A DNA stretch of 64,000 nt from Coriobacteriaceae bacterium (GCA_902364975.1 CABJFQ010000004.1:95313-159312), one strand, 5' to 3'. Numbered from the stretch's first letter, positions 37,380 through 45,740 are shown. Made by a program: numbers and translations. The notes: generated by a model from the letters alone, not told the origin.

Positions 37380-38258
37380 ATGCTTTCAGACACCACCGCA
37401 CCTGCAGAGGGGCTTCAGGACAAACTCACAGCGCTCGAGCAGCTGCTTTTGGCATACGGACGCGTCGCCATCGGCTTTTCCGGTGGCGTCGACAGCAGCT
37501 TTTTGGCCGCAGTCTGCGCCCGCATCATGCCCGCCAGCACGCTTCTCGTTCACCTCACCACGCCGCTCATCGGCACGCCCGAGCAGGCTTCGTTTGAGCG
37601 GGCGATTGACGGGCAGGCCGATGAGGGGCCGCATTTTAAGCTCCCCGTGCTCAACCTCTCGGTCGATCAACTGCAGCTCCCCCAGGTAGCCTGCAACGAC
37701 GCCGACCGCTGCTACCACTGCAAGCGCGCCGGCTTTACCGCCATCGTCAACCACGCCAGGTCGCTGGGCTTTCCCACCGTCATCGACGGCAGCAACGCAA
37801 GCGACCGCAGCGACTACCGCCCCGGCATGCGCGCCGCCCAGGAGCTCGGCGTGCGCTCGCCGCTTATGGAGGTCGGCTTTACCAAGGACGAAGAGCGCGA
37901 GCTGCTGCGCGCCTGGGGCTATCCCGTCTGGAACCTGCCGGCAGGAGCCTGTCTGGCCACGCGCGTCCCCACGGGCGAGGAGCTCACACGCGAGAAGGTC
38001 GATGTGATTCGCGCCTGCGAGGACTACCTGCACGACCTTGGCCTGGACCAGGTCCGCGCGCGCTTGGTCGGCGGCTGCATGCATATCGAGGCCGCGCCGG
38101 CAGACGTTTCCAAGATTGCCGCCCTCGGCAACACCGCGGTCAACGACGGGGGCAAGGCCCCGCTTCCTGCCGCCATCGAATCTGCCCTGCGCAACCTAGG
38201 CTGCGGTCATATCTCCCCCGAGGTCACCCCCTACATCCACGGCAACATGAATCAATAG
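37380..38258 (+). CDS. larE: ATP-dependent sacrificial sulfur transferase LarE
   Basis: 292 residues. PP-loop SGGVDSS at 34-40 adenylates the substrate. DRCYHCKRAGF carries C111 and C114, and PAGACLATRVP carries C191. LarE inserts sulfur into the pyridinium dinucleotide precursor of the nickel-pincer cofactor used by lactate racemase and related enzymes. Members with a single Cys give up that atom; members with three are reported to carry an iron-sulfur cluster, and three cysteines are present here. No larA, larB or larC is in the window, so the cofactor's user must be elsewhere. It is divergent from HAD copy 1. Confidence 0.9.
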   Translation: MLSDTTAPAEGLQDKLTALEQLLLAYGRVAIGFSGGVDSSFLAAVCARIMPASTLLVHLTTPLIGTPEQASFERAIDGQADEGPHFKLPVLNLSVDQLQLPQVACNDADRCYHCKRAGFTAIVNHARSLGFPTVIDGSNASDRSDYRPGMRAAQELGVRSPLMEVGFTKDEERELLRAWGYPVWNLPAGACLATRVPTGEELTREKVDVIRACEDYLHDLGLDQVRARLVGGCMHIEAAPADVSKIAALGNTAVNDGGKAPLPAAIESALRNLGCGHISPEVTPYIHGNMNQ

Positions 38259-38270
38259 CGCATCCCAAAT

Positions 38271-38339
38271 AAGTTGCGGTGGAATAGTTCCTGTTTTGCG
38301 GCCTATCGGGCCCAAACAGGAACTATTCCACCGCAACTT
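38271..38339 (+). terminator. Long hairpin after larE, with arms shared with 15000-15064
   Basis: About 27 bp of near-perfect pairing begins AAGTTGCGGTGGAATAGTTC at 38271 and closes at 38339. The outer 14 bases of the arms are the same as in the palindrome at 15000-15064 while the inner parts differ. It could terminate larE. Confidence 0.7.
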
Positions 38340-38363
38340 CGTTTGATGGGCATTGACCCGCAG

Positions 38364-38398
38364 ACCTGCCAAAAAGGGACAGGTTTATTTTGGCAGGT
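38364..38398. repeat. GGGAC-core palindrome (CCTGCCAAAA type)
   Basis: ACCTGCCAAAA and TTTTGGCAGGT flank AGGGACAGGTTTA. The same unit is at 39617-39652 and, inverted, at 33715-33753; all three share the adjoining TTTATCTGGG or its complement. Confidence 0.85.
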
Positions 38399-38567
38399 TT
38401 TATCTGGGAAAATGTCGCAAGACAACTGCCTCTCTAGCACCCCTCTAACTTCGAGAGGCACTTGAGAGGCGTCTCGGCCGCACCTACTTTTTCCGATAGC
38501 GGCGGTTACAGCTCGTCGATGAACCCATTACTTCAATGAGTCCTTTATCCGGCAGCATTGGCATTCC

Positions 38568-38736
38568 GTCTCTCTAAACCAATAGATTTATCTCTCTAAC
38601 TTTAGAGAGATAAGCACTTTGTTTTAGAGAGACCTTTAGAGAGATATAACGAATTCGCTGCTAGATTACCTAAGGCTGTCTCTCTAACCGACTTTATCTT
38701 TAGAGAGACATTTAGAGAGACGAGCGCGACCCCTCT
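38568..38736. repeat. Cluster of TCTCTCTAA / TTAGAGAGA motifs
   Basis: Three TCTCTCTAA and five TTAGAGAGA 9-mers occur in about 150 bp. Two of them form the perfect palindrome ATCTCTCTAA-CT-TTAGAGAGAT (38589-38610). Related CCTCTCTA and CGAGAGG motifs occur further left (38430-38470). The local sequence is AT-rich and contains no gene. Confidence 0.8.
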
Positions 38737-38739
38737 AAT

Positions 38740-38856
38740 GAATGGAACACCGCAGCCGACAGCTACGGCATCGGCGCCCAGATCGCCGAGCGCGCCAGCA
38801 CCCAGGCAAGCAGCTGCGTCGAAGCCACCGTCATCGACCTCGGCGCGCACCTTTAG
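38740..38856 (+). pseudogene. Remnant of a LacI gene (C-terminal fragments)
   Basis: 39 in-frame codons read EWNTAADSYGIGAQIAERA, then STQ...VIDLGAHL and stop. The first part matches EWNTAADGYSIGAQIAER of the intact LacI (codons at 34447-34500), and the end matches its extreme C-terminus (VSTQ...INLGAYL). About 350 bp between the two is missing and everything upstream is lost. There is no start codon or ribosome site. The TAG at 38854-38856 overlaps the HAD copy 2 stop on the other strand. Confidence 0.85.
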
Positions 38857-39503
38857 CGCACGGCCTTGACCGCCGCTTTCAGATCGAACAGCGTATCGAG
38901 AACGGCCTCGCAGCCATCCGCCACGTCCTGCGGCAGCGGCACAATATCGGGCACAGCAAAGACATGGCAGCCGGCCGTGATACCCGAGACGCAGCCGTTG
39001 CGAGAATCCTCGACCACGGCGCACTCTTCGGGAGCAAAGCCCGCGCGCTCGCAAGCGAGCAGGTAAATTGCGGGGTCGGGCTTGCCATATGCGACGTCCT
39101 CGCCGAAGGTCACCGTTTCAAACTTGTCAAAGAGGCCGACCGTCTTAAGGTTGCGCTCGGCCGCAACGCGGCGCGACGACGTCGCAAGGCCCACGTGATA
39201 GCCCGCAGCCAGCAGCTCGTCGAGACACTCGGCGGCGCCGGCCTTAAGCTCCAGGTCGGTCTTGGCCATCTCGGTGTGTAGCTCAATGTTGCGGGCAAAA
39301 ATCGCGTCGGCGGTTTCGCCCTTGCCGTAATGCGCCTCAAGGATGTCCTTAACATCGGCATTCGAACGGCCGATAAACTGATGGATTAACGCATCATCAA
39401 TCGCGATCCCCAGCTCAGCGGCGCCCACCCTCCATGCCCTCATGTCCAAACGCTCGGTATCGATCAGCGTTCCGTCCATGTCAAAAATAACAGCCTTGAT
39501 CAT
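38853..39503 (-). CDS. HAD-superfamily phosphatase, beta-phosphoglucomutase-like (copy 2)
   Basis: 216 residues from the ATG at 39503, the same length as copy 1. HAD motifs VIFDMDGTLIDTE, LATSS, GKPDP and CAVVEDSRNG are all intact, so it should be active. Differences from copy 1 concentrate in the cap (for example GRSNADVKDILEAHYGKGE instead of GRTLPDVMRILEEHYDSSE), the part that sets substrate choice. The stop codon overlaps that of the LacI remnant. The about 60 bp promoter segment (39552-39612) is almost identical to that of copy 1 (37261-37322). Confidence 0.9.
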   Translation of the reverse strand: MIKAVIFDMDGTLIDTERLDMRAWRVGAAELGIAIDDALIHQFIGRSNADVKDILEAHYGKGETADAIFARNIELHTEMAKTDLELKAGAAECLDELLAAGYHVGLATSSRRVAAERNLKTVGLFDKFETVTFGEDVAYGKPDPAIYLLACERAGFAPEECAVVEDSRNGCVSGITAGCHVFAVPDIVPLPQDVADGCEAVLDTLFDLKAAVKAVR

Positions 39504-39616
39504 ATCGGCCCCTTCATCGGCTTGCGTTACCGCAAATCTACTGCACGTCACAAACTTGTATATAACGTATATATCATATTGTACTTTCGTTACATAGACA
39601 GAAGCCTTATGACGTA

Positions 39617-39652
39617 ACCTGCCAAAAAGGGACAGGTTTATTTTGGCAGGTT
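39617..39652. repeat. GGGAC-core palindrome (CCTGCCAAAA type), third copy
   Basis: AACCTGCCAAAA and TTTTGGCAGGTT flank AGGGACAGGTTTA. It lies between HAD copy 2 and the end of the sugar operon. Confidence 0.85.
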
Positions 39653-39672
39653 TTATCTGGGGAAACGCAAAC

Positions 39673-39705
39673 AGGGCCGCGACACCTATATGGCGTCGCG
39701 GCCCT
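39673..39705 (-). terminator. Terminator of the sugar operon
   Basis: AGGGCCGCGAC/GTCGCGGCCCT hairpin directly after the EIIA gene. Confidence 0.8.
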
Positions 39706-39747
39706 TTTCCTTGGAGAAGGATCGATTGATTGAACGGGATGACCGTT

Positions 39748-40200
39748 CTAGTCTTCGAGTCCGCTATTGATGAGCTCCGCAATCTCAACGGGATCGGTGC
39801 TTTCGCGCACCTTGTCACGGAAGTCGGCATCCATCAGCATCACGGCAGCCTTGGAGAGCAGACGCAGGTGCGTAGTTCCAGCTTCGCCGGCGGGCACGTA
39901 CAGTGCGAGCGCAACATCGACGGGCACCCCATCGAAACTCGGCCACTCGACGGGCTCGGCCAGTTTGAGCACGGCAACGCCCGGCGTATGGATCGCGTCG
40001 CTCTTGGCATGCGGAACGGCAAAACCGGCGACGAGGCCAGTCTCGGCCTCGTTTTCGCGAGCAATAAAAGCCGCCTCTACAGCAGATGCGTCATCGGCAA
40101 AACCAAGCTCAACAGCCTGCTCGGACAGATAATGCAGCGCGTCCTCGCGCGAGGCGGCGGCGTAGCCAATCGTCACTTGGTTGGCAGATACAAACCCCAT
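39748..40200 (-). CDS. PTS sugar transporter EIIA component (fructose/mannitol type)
   Basis: 150 residues. PTS_EIIA_2 domain with the phosphorylated His in GFAVPHAKS (His64) and the following VAVLKLAEPVEW strand. It passes phosphate from HPr to the EIIB domain of the EIIBC protein encoded at the other end of the operon. Last gene of the operon; its start is 13 bases after the transketolase stop. Separation from EIIBC by four enzyme genes is unusual but the match of family type supports their partnership. Confidence 0.93.
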   Translation of the reverse strand: MGFVSANQVTIGYAAASREDALHYLSEQAVELGFADDASAVEAAFIARENEAETGLVAGFAVPHAKSDAIHTPGVAVLKLAEPVEWPSFDGVPVDVALALYVPAGEAGTTHLRLLSKAAVMLMDADFRDKVRESTDPVEIAELINSGLED

Positions 40201-40212
40201 GGAAAACCTTCC

Positions 40213-41151
40213 TTACAACACGGACCTGACCGCGGCTTCGATGCCGTCGGCGTCCAAACCGTACTTGTGCAGCAAATCGACCGCAGGGCCGGACTCGCCA
40301 TATACATCGCGCACGCCGACGCGTCGCATCGGCACCGGATGCTGTTCCGCGAGCACCGAGGCCACGGCCTCGCCAAGACCGCCGATAATCGAATGCTCCT
40401 CGGCGGTGACCACGCGACCAGTCTTCTTGGCGCTGGCAACCACCAGGCGCTCATCAAGCGGCTTGATCGTGTGCATGTTGATGACCTCGGCGTCGATACC
40501 ATCGGCAGCGAGCGCCTCGGCAGCCTCAAGCGCCTCGGCGACCATGAGGCCACAAGCGACGATGGTCACATCGGACCCCTCGCGCACGACCACGCCGCGA
40601 CCAATCTTGAACTCATAGTCCTCGCGGTCGTTGATAACCGGTGTTGCCAGGCGGCCGAAGCGCATGTAGACCGGCCCCTCAAACTCATAGGCGGCGCGCA
40701 CGCAAGCGCGAGCCTCGATGTCATCGGCGGGGACGATCACCGTCATGCCCGGAATCGTGCGCATGAGCGCGATATCCTCGCAGCACTGATGCGTAGCGCC
40801 GTCTTCACCGACCGAGATGCCCGCATGCGTAGCGCCAATTTTGACGTTGAGGTGCGGATAGCCGATGGAGTTACGCACTTGCTCATACGCACGACCGGCG
40901 GCGAACATGGCAAAGGTGCTCGCAAAGGCGACGCGACCCGTGGTCGCAATGCCGGCGGCAAGCCCCATCAAGTTGCTCTCGGCAATGCCGGCGTCGTAGA
41001 AGCGCTCAGGGTGAGCGGCCTTAAACTTACCGGTCTGTGTGGCGGCGGCCAGGTCGGCATCGAGCACTACAAAGTCATCGCGCTCATTGCCCAGCTCGAC
41101 AAGTGCCTCGCCGTAGCTAACGCGCGTGGCGACCTTCTTGACGTCTGCCAT
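40213..41151 (-). CDS. Transketolase, C-terminal subunit
   Basis: 312 residues. Pyrimidine-binding domain (VVLDADLAAATQTGKF, the AGIAESNLMGLAAGIA Glu region, GATHAGISVGEDGATHQ) and C-terminal domain (VTIVACGLMVAEALEAAEAL, TAEEHSIIGGLGEAVASVL). It pairs with the N-terminal subunit to form thiamine-diphosphate transketolase, moving two-carbon units between ketose and aldose phosphates. The start codon overlaps the preceding stop as TAATG, indicating translational coupling and equal amounts of both halves. Confidence 0.94.
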   Translation of the reverse strand: MADVKKVATRVSYGEALVELGNERDDFVVLDADLAAATQTGKFKAAHPERFYDAGIAESNLMGLAAGIATTGRVAFASTFAMFAAGRAYEQVRNSIGYPHLNVKIGATHAGISVGEDGATHQCCEDIALMRTIPGMTVIVPADDIEARACVRAAYEFEGPVYMRFGRLATPVINDREDYEFKIGRGVVVREGSDVTIVACGLMVAEALEAAEALAADGIDAEVINMHTIKPLDERLVVASAKKTGRVVTAEEHSIIGGLGEAVASVLAEQHPVPMRRVGVRDVYGESGPAVDLLHKYGLDADGIEAAVRSVL

Positions 41152-41981
41152 TAGAGCTCCTCCCCTGCTGCTGCGAGCTCGGCCATGGCCTGCTCAAACT
41201 GTTCATCGTTGGGCGCCTTGCCGTGCCAGCCCACCTGGTTTTCCATAAAGGAGACGCCCTTGCCCTTCACCGTCTCGGCGATAATGGCCACAGGCGAGAC
41301 GCTCACTTTGCGAGCCTCGGCAAAGGCGGCGGCAATCTGCGCCATGTCGTTACCGTCGGCGAGCTCGATCACATGCCACTTAAAAGCGCGGAACTTGTCG
41401 GCAAGTGGCATAGCCGAGTTAACTTCGTCGATACTGCCGTCAATTTGCAGGCCATTATGATCGACGATAGCGACGAGGTTATCCAGGTCGTGGTTGCCGG
41501 CGAACATGGCCGCCTCCCACACCTGGCCCTCCTCGCACTCGCCGTCGCCCAACAGCGTGTAGACGCGGTAGCTGTCACCCCAGTGCTTTGCGGCGAGCGC
41601 CATTCCAACCGCGGCGGAGATACCCTGACCGAGCGATCCGGTGGACATATCGATGCCTGGGGTATCGTTCATGTTGGGATGGCCCTGCAGTCGGCTGCCA
41701 ATATGGCGGAGCGTCTCGAGCTCTTCGACGGGAAAATAGCCGCGATTTGCCAACACCGAATACAGGCCCGGCGCCGCGTGACCCTTGGAGAGCACAAAGC
41801 GGTCGCGATCGGCCTTGTGAGGGTCGGCAGGATCGATATTCATTTCCTCAAAGTACAGATACGTCATGATGTCGGCTGCACCGAGCGATCCACCCGGATG
41901 TCCCGACTTGGCCGCGTGAACCGCAGTCACGACACCCTTCCTGACCTCATTGGCGACCTTCGCCAGCTCCTGGTTGGTCAT
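41151..41981 (-). CDS. Transketolase, N-terminal subunit
   Basis: 276 residues from the ATG at 41981, after AGAGAGGA. It carries the thiamine-diphosphate motif GDGECEEGQVWEAAMFAGNHDLDN and the substrate-site histidines in AAKSGHPGGSLGAAD, LSKGHAAPGLY and GRHIG-like RHIGSRLQGHPN. Split transketolases like this are common in catabolic operons of Firmicutes and Actinobacteria and often serve a particular sugar rather than central metabolism. Confidence 0.94.
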   Translation of the reverse strand: MTNQELAKVANEVRKGVVTAVHAAKSGHPGGSLGAADIMTYLYFEEMNIDPADPHKADRDRFVLSKGHAAPGLYSVLANRGYFPVEELETLRHIGSRLQGHPNMNDTPGIDMSTGSLGQGISAAVGMALAAKHWGDSYRVYTLLGDGECEEGQVWEAAMFAGNHDLDNLVAIVDHNGLQIDGSIDEVNSAMPLADKFRAFKWHVIELADGNDMAQIAAAFAEARKVSVSPVAIIAETVKGKGVSFMENQVGWHGKAPNDEQFEQAMAELAAAGEEL

Positions 41982-42045
41982 ACGAATTCCTCTCTTGAGA
42001 ACAACCCCGGCACCGGATGGCGCGATGCCGAGGGCAACCCGGTCG

Positions 42046-42729
42046 TTAAGCCTGAGCGACGACCTTCTGCCAGTCAGCCTCAAAAGAGGCGAGGCCCTGG
42101 TCGGTCAGCGGGTGATGCAGGCACTTCTTGAGAGCGGCCATGGGCACGGTCGCGATGTCGGCACCAAGAAGAGCCGCCTGGGTCACGTGGTTGGGCGTGC
42201 GGACCGAAGCGGTGATGATCTCGACGGTGTCGTCGACGTTCTTGCCGGTCCAGTCATAGTTCTTGATGCATGTCACGACATTGTCGAGCTGCGAGATGCC
42301 GTCCTCGGCGATGTCGTCAAAGCGGCCGACAAACGGGCTGATGTAGCGGGCACCGGCGTTGGCGGCCATGAGGGCCTGCGTCGGCGAGAAAACAAGCGTC
42401 ATGTTGACGCGCACGCCCGCATCGGCCAGGGCGCGGCAGGCGGCGAGGCCGGCCTCGCACACGGGAAGCTTGACCACGATGTTGGGAGCCAGGGCGGCAA
42501 GACGCTTGCCCTCCTCGATCATGCCCTCGGCAGTGGTCGCGGTGGACTCAGCAGACACGGGCAGGCCCTCGCAGAGCTCGGCAATCTTGAGCATATGGGG
42601 CTCAAAGTCGGCGAGCTTGCCGCCGGTCTTGGCGTACAGGGACGGGTTGGTGGTGACGCCGGCAAGGCAGCCCCAGCTCTTGGCCTCGGCGATCTCGTCA
42701 AGGTTGGCGGTATCGATAAAGAACTTCAT
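42046..42729 (-). CDS. Transaldolase-like / fructose-6-phosphate aldolase
   Basis: 227 residues, the short TalC/FSA type. Starts MKFFIDTANLDEI; the Schiff-base lysine lies in NIVVKLPV. GVTTNPSLYAKTG, VNMTLVFSPTQALMAANAGA and YISPFVGRFDDI are family signatures. It either exchanges dihydroxyacetone units between sugar phosphates or cleaves fructose-6-phosphate to dihydroxyacetone and glyceraldehyde-3-phosphate. Distinguishing the two needs assay. The operon context with transketolase favours linking hexose phosphates with pentose phosphates. AGAAGGAG precedes the start. Confidence 0.93.
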   Translation of the reverse strand: MKFFIDTANLDEIAEAKSWGCLAGVTTNPSLYAKTGGKLADFEPHMLKIAELCEGLPVSAESTATTAEGMIEEGKRLAALAPNIVVKLPVCEAGLAACRALADAGVRVNMTLVFSPTQALMAANAGARYISPFVGRFDDIAEDGISQLDNVVTCIKNYDWTGKNVDDTVEIITASVRTPNHVTQAALLGADIATVPMAALKKCLHHPLTDQGLASFEADWQKVVAQA

Positions 42730-42766
42730 GGTGCAAACTCCTTCTAAGGAATCCAAAACTCAAAAA

Positions 42767-42797
42767 ATAGGACAAAGGGGATGTCCCTTTGTCCTAT
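42767..42797. repeat. GGGGA-core palindrome inside the operon
   Basis: ATAGGACAAAG and its complement flank GGGATGTCC. It sits between gatZ-like and talC and would form a hairpin in the operon mRNA. Confidence 0.8.
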
Positions 42798-42854
42798 GTG
42801 CCGGGCCTGCAGCTGGGACATGCCCCAGGCCCGGCGTCGTGTAGGAAAAGCTAC

Positions 42855-44123
42855 TTAGAGAGCCTTCTCGATGCGGCTCGTGACGCCCTTGAGGTTAAGA
42901 CCGACGACGTACTGCTTGATCGGGCGCTTGATGTGCTCGATCACAAAGCGCTTGCCGTCAATGTCCTGGGCAGCGAGGTTGCGATAGAGCTTCTCGACCT
43001 GCTCCTTGACCTCGGGATCGTTGAACGCGTAGTGGCCGGAGACATCCAGAATCTTCAGGCTGAGCTCGTCGTCGGCCAGAATGTCGTCAACCTGCAGGTT
43101 GACATCGTCGCCGGTCATCCACTTGCGCCAGCGCTCGGTCTTGATGGCCTTGACCAGCAGCGTGTGATACAGATCGGAGGGATCGTCGCACAGGCCGTTG
43201 TCGACCAGAATCTGCTCGGTAGCGCAGAGCTTGAGGTAAGCGCGGGTCTCCTCGGTGCCGTACTGAGGGGCGACATTGGAAGCGGTCACGTGTGCCGGGA
43301 TGTGCTCGAGCAGCGTCGCGTCGTCCAGGTAGTCGGCGTTGTGCTCCTTCAGGCCCACGCCGTAGCGCTTGGCCATGTCGGCGAGCTCGCGGGCATTCTT
43401 AAAGTTGTAATGACCGACCTGCTCGGTCCAACGGGTGAGCGTACCGGTCTGGCCGACGATAAAGGTGGGCATGGGGCAGCCGCGCTTCTCGAGCTCGGGC
43501 TGCAGCTGAGAAATGAACTCCTCGTACTTGTCGGTGGAGGTCAGGCCGCCATTGGTCTCCTCGGTACCGACCTCATAGGCAACCTCGGGCAGGTTATGCT
43601 CGCGACGGTACTGCTCAAGATAGTCGATAAGATCGATCGTGCGGCGAAGCACCACGTCGAGCGGAATAACCTTGCCGATCTGATAGGGGTCCTTGGTGGG
43701 GTCGACCATCAGCAGGTCAAAGCCTGCCTCCATGTCGGCGACAAAGGACTTGCGGGCGAGCTCCATGGCCTCGTCCTCGGGCAGGTGGGCGTTACGCTCC
43801 TCGTCGCGCTGCCACGGACCGCCGTGATCGCGGCACAGGTAGTACGGACCGGTATAGCCCACCTCGTCGGCAACCTTCTTAATGTCGGCGGCAAAGCGCG
43901 TCTGGTCCCAACCGTTGACGTAGCCGGCGCCCATCTCGTCCATATCGACCTGGTTGCGGCTAGCGATAAACATGGGCGGGAAATCCTCGTCCTTGGCAAG
44001 CTCGAACACGGCCTGAATCAGGTTGGGGCTCATGGGGCCAATGCCGACCATGGTTGCGTGATCGCCGCTGTCCTGCAGCTTGAGCATGCCCTGAACGGCC
44101 TGGCGGATGGTGAGGTTGGACAT
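42855..44123 (-). CDS. GatZ/KbaZ-like protein (tagatose-bisphosphate aldolase non-catalytic subunit family)
   Basis: 422 residues from the ATG at 44123, with GAGAAGGAG. TIM-barrel protein of the Tagatose_6_P_K/GatZ family: YYLCRDHGGPWQRDEERNA, AGFDLLMVDPTKDP, YEVGTEETNGGL, FIVGQTGTLTRW, GVGLKEHNADYL. In enterobacteria GatZ stabilises the aldolase GatY, but no GatY-type class II aldolase is in this operon. Some family members are reported as ketose-phosphate 4-epimerases, which would convert tagatose-6-phosphate to fructose-6-phosphate without a kinase or aldolase. The retained His, Asp and Glu positions would suit a metal-dependent epimerase. That function is inference. Confidence 0.9.
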   Translation of the reverse strand: MSNLTIRQAVQGMLKLQDSGDHATMVGIGPMSPNLIQAVFELAKDEDFPPMFIASRNQVDMDEMGAGYVNGWDQTRFAADIKKVADEVGYTGPYYLCRDHGGPWQRDEERNAHLPEDEAMELARKSFVADMEAGFDLLMVDPTKDPYQIGKVIPLDVVLRRTIDLIDYLEQYRREHNLPEVAYEVGTEETNGGLTSTDKYEEFISQLQPELEKRGCPMPTFIVGQTGTLTRWTEQVGHYNFKNARELADMAKRYGVGLKEHNADYLDDATLLEHIPAHVTASNVAPQYGTEETRAYLKLCATEQILVDNGLCDDPSDLYHTLLVKAIKTERWRKWMTGDDVNLQVDDILADDELSLKILDVSGHYAFNDPEVKEQVEKLYRNLAAQDIDGKRFVIEHIKRPIKQYVVGLNLKGVTSRIEKAL

Positions 44124-44188
44124 TTTGTTCTCCTTCTCCAGAGGATTTTTGACAAAAGTTCCCTGGGACCCAGATGTGGGCCCTATCA

Positions 44189-44248
44189 GTGCGGATGGAT
44201 TTTGTTGTGTAGGGGCGGTTGTGCGGAGTCAAATCCATCCCTCCGCAC
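44189..44248. repeat. Intra-operon inverted repeat
   Basis: GTGCGGATGGATTTT (44189-44203) pairs with AAATCCATCCCTCCGCAC (44231-44248), with a bulge. A smaller GGGACCCA/TGGGCCC hairpin precedes it at 44166-44184. Together they separate EIIBC from the gatZ-like gene and probably allow different mRNA levels of the two. Confidence 0.65.
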
Positions 44249-44267
44249 AGCCGGAGTCCTTAAAGGT

Positions 44268-45740
44268 TTACTTGGCCTGCTTATCGAGCGTGGGCTTCAT
44301 GGCAATCAGGATTGCAGCGGCGACCAAGGAGCCAATCACGATGTCCAGGCAGAACAGCGCGACGTTGTTGGTGGCCAGGGCGACAATAAAGCCACCATGC
44401 GGAACATAGCAGTCGATGCCCTGGAAGGCGGCAAGCGCCGCGCCCACGGCAGAGCCGATGCAAATGCCGGGCAGGGTGTGGCCAAGATCCTTGACCGCGA
44501 AGGGAATAGCGCCCTCGGTAATACCGATGCAGCCCATGAACAGCGCAGAGATGCCCATCTGACGGTCAGCGTCATCGAACTTGTTCTTGGCGATGAGCGC
44601 AGCGAGGCCGCAAGCAATCGGGGGAATGGCGACGGCGACGCGGAACATACCGTTGGGGCCGTAGATGCCGGAGGCCATGATGGCCATGGTAAAGGTCGAA
44701 GCGGTCTTGTTGATGGGGCCACCCATATCGAAAGCGGTCATAACGCCAATGACCAGGCCCAGGACGACGGCGGAGCCGCCCTGCAGGCTGCCGAGCACGC
44801 TGGTGAGCCAATCCATCACAAAGCCAAGCGGCGTGGCCAGGATGTAGATGTAAGCCATGCCCAGGACGAGCGAGGTCAGAATCGGGATGATCAGAATGGG
44901 CATGATGGTCTGGATGGTGTTGTTGACCTTCCAGGTCTTCATCCAGCGGACAAAGTAACCGCAGATGACAGCCATGATCATGGCGCCCAAGAAGCCGGTC
45001 GAAACGCTGTTGCCGCTCGGGGTGACGACGGCGTTGTTAACCAAGTAGCCCAGGACGAAGCCGGGGGCAAGTGCGGGCTTACCGGCCATCGAGTAGGCGA
45101 TGTATGCCGCAAGCACCGGAATCATCATAGAGATGCCGGCCATGCCGATAGTGTTAAGGCTCACCATCAACGGGTTGGTGACCTCCATGCCGCTAGCACC
45201 GGCAGTACCGGATGCCAACGAGAAGGCGAGGAACACGCCACCGATAACGACGATGGGGATAAAATAGGAAACACCGGTATTGAATGCATTGAGCAGCGTC
45301 TTGCCAGGGTCGGCAAAGATGGACTGCTTGGACGCCGGTGTCGGGGCCTGCGGGGCAGCGGAGACGGCCTTCTTCTCTGCCTTGGCCTCGGCCTTGGACG
45401 CGTCAACGGCACCGCCCGTCGCCTTGATGATCTCGACAGCCTGGTCGATAATCTTTACCGGATCGGCGATTACATCCGAGGTGCCGACCTTGAGGAACTT
45501 GCCCTCGGCCATCTTCTGCTCAAAACGGTCCTCGTTCTCGACACCCACGTCGACGGACTCGAGCACCAGGTCGGCGCAATCAACGTCTTCCTGCGTGAGC
45601 TCATTCTCGATACCCAGACCACCCTGAGCCTCGACTTTGCACTCGATGCCACGAGCGGCGCATTCATCCTGAATCGCCTTCTGGGCCATATACGTGTGGG
45701 CGATACCCACGGTACAGGCGGCAACGCCTACGATCTTCAT
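44268..45740 (-). CDS. PTS fructose-type EIIBC component
   Basis: 490 residues from the ATG at 45740, after AGAGGGAAG. EIIB domain 1-98 with phospho-Cys9 in VAACTVGIAHTYMAQ. An Ala/Lys-rich linker (about 105-140) follows, then EIIC with about nine membrane helices and the family loops FDMGGPINKTA and MGCIGITEGAIPFA. Imports and phosphorylates a ketohexose or hexitol at the membrane. EIIA is separate (39748-40200). First gene of the operon; transcription starts in the gap shared with the LacI gene. Confidence 0.94.
   Translation of the reverse strand: MKIVGVAACTVGIAHTYMAQKAIQDECAARGIECKVEAQGGLGIENELTQEDVDCADLVLESVDVGVENEDRFEQKMAEGKFLKVGTSDVIADPVKIIDQAVEIIKATGGAVDASKAEAKAEKKAVSAAPQAPTPASKQSIFADPGKTLLNAFNTGVSYFIPIVVIGGVFLAFSLASGTAGASGMEVTNPLMVSLNTIGMAGISMMIPVLAAYIAYSMAGKPALAPGFVLGYLVNNAVVTPSGNSVSTGFLGAMIMAVICGYFVRWMKTWKVNNTIQTIMPILIIPILTSLVLGMAYIYILATPLGFVMDWLTSVLGSLQGGSAVVLGLVIGVMTAFDMGGPINKTASTFTMAIMASGIYGPNGMFRVAVAIPPIACGLAALIAKNKFDDADRQMGISALFMGCIGITEGAIPFAVKDLGHTLPGICIGSAVGAALAAFQGIDCYVPHGGFIVALATNNVALFCLDIVIGSLVAAAILIAMKPTLDKQAK

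Noticed and set aside
38568..38736. Possible CRISPR array
   Set aside because: The 9-base motifs occur in both orientations with irregular spacing and no spacers of constant length; no cas gene is present.
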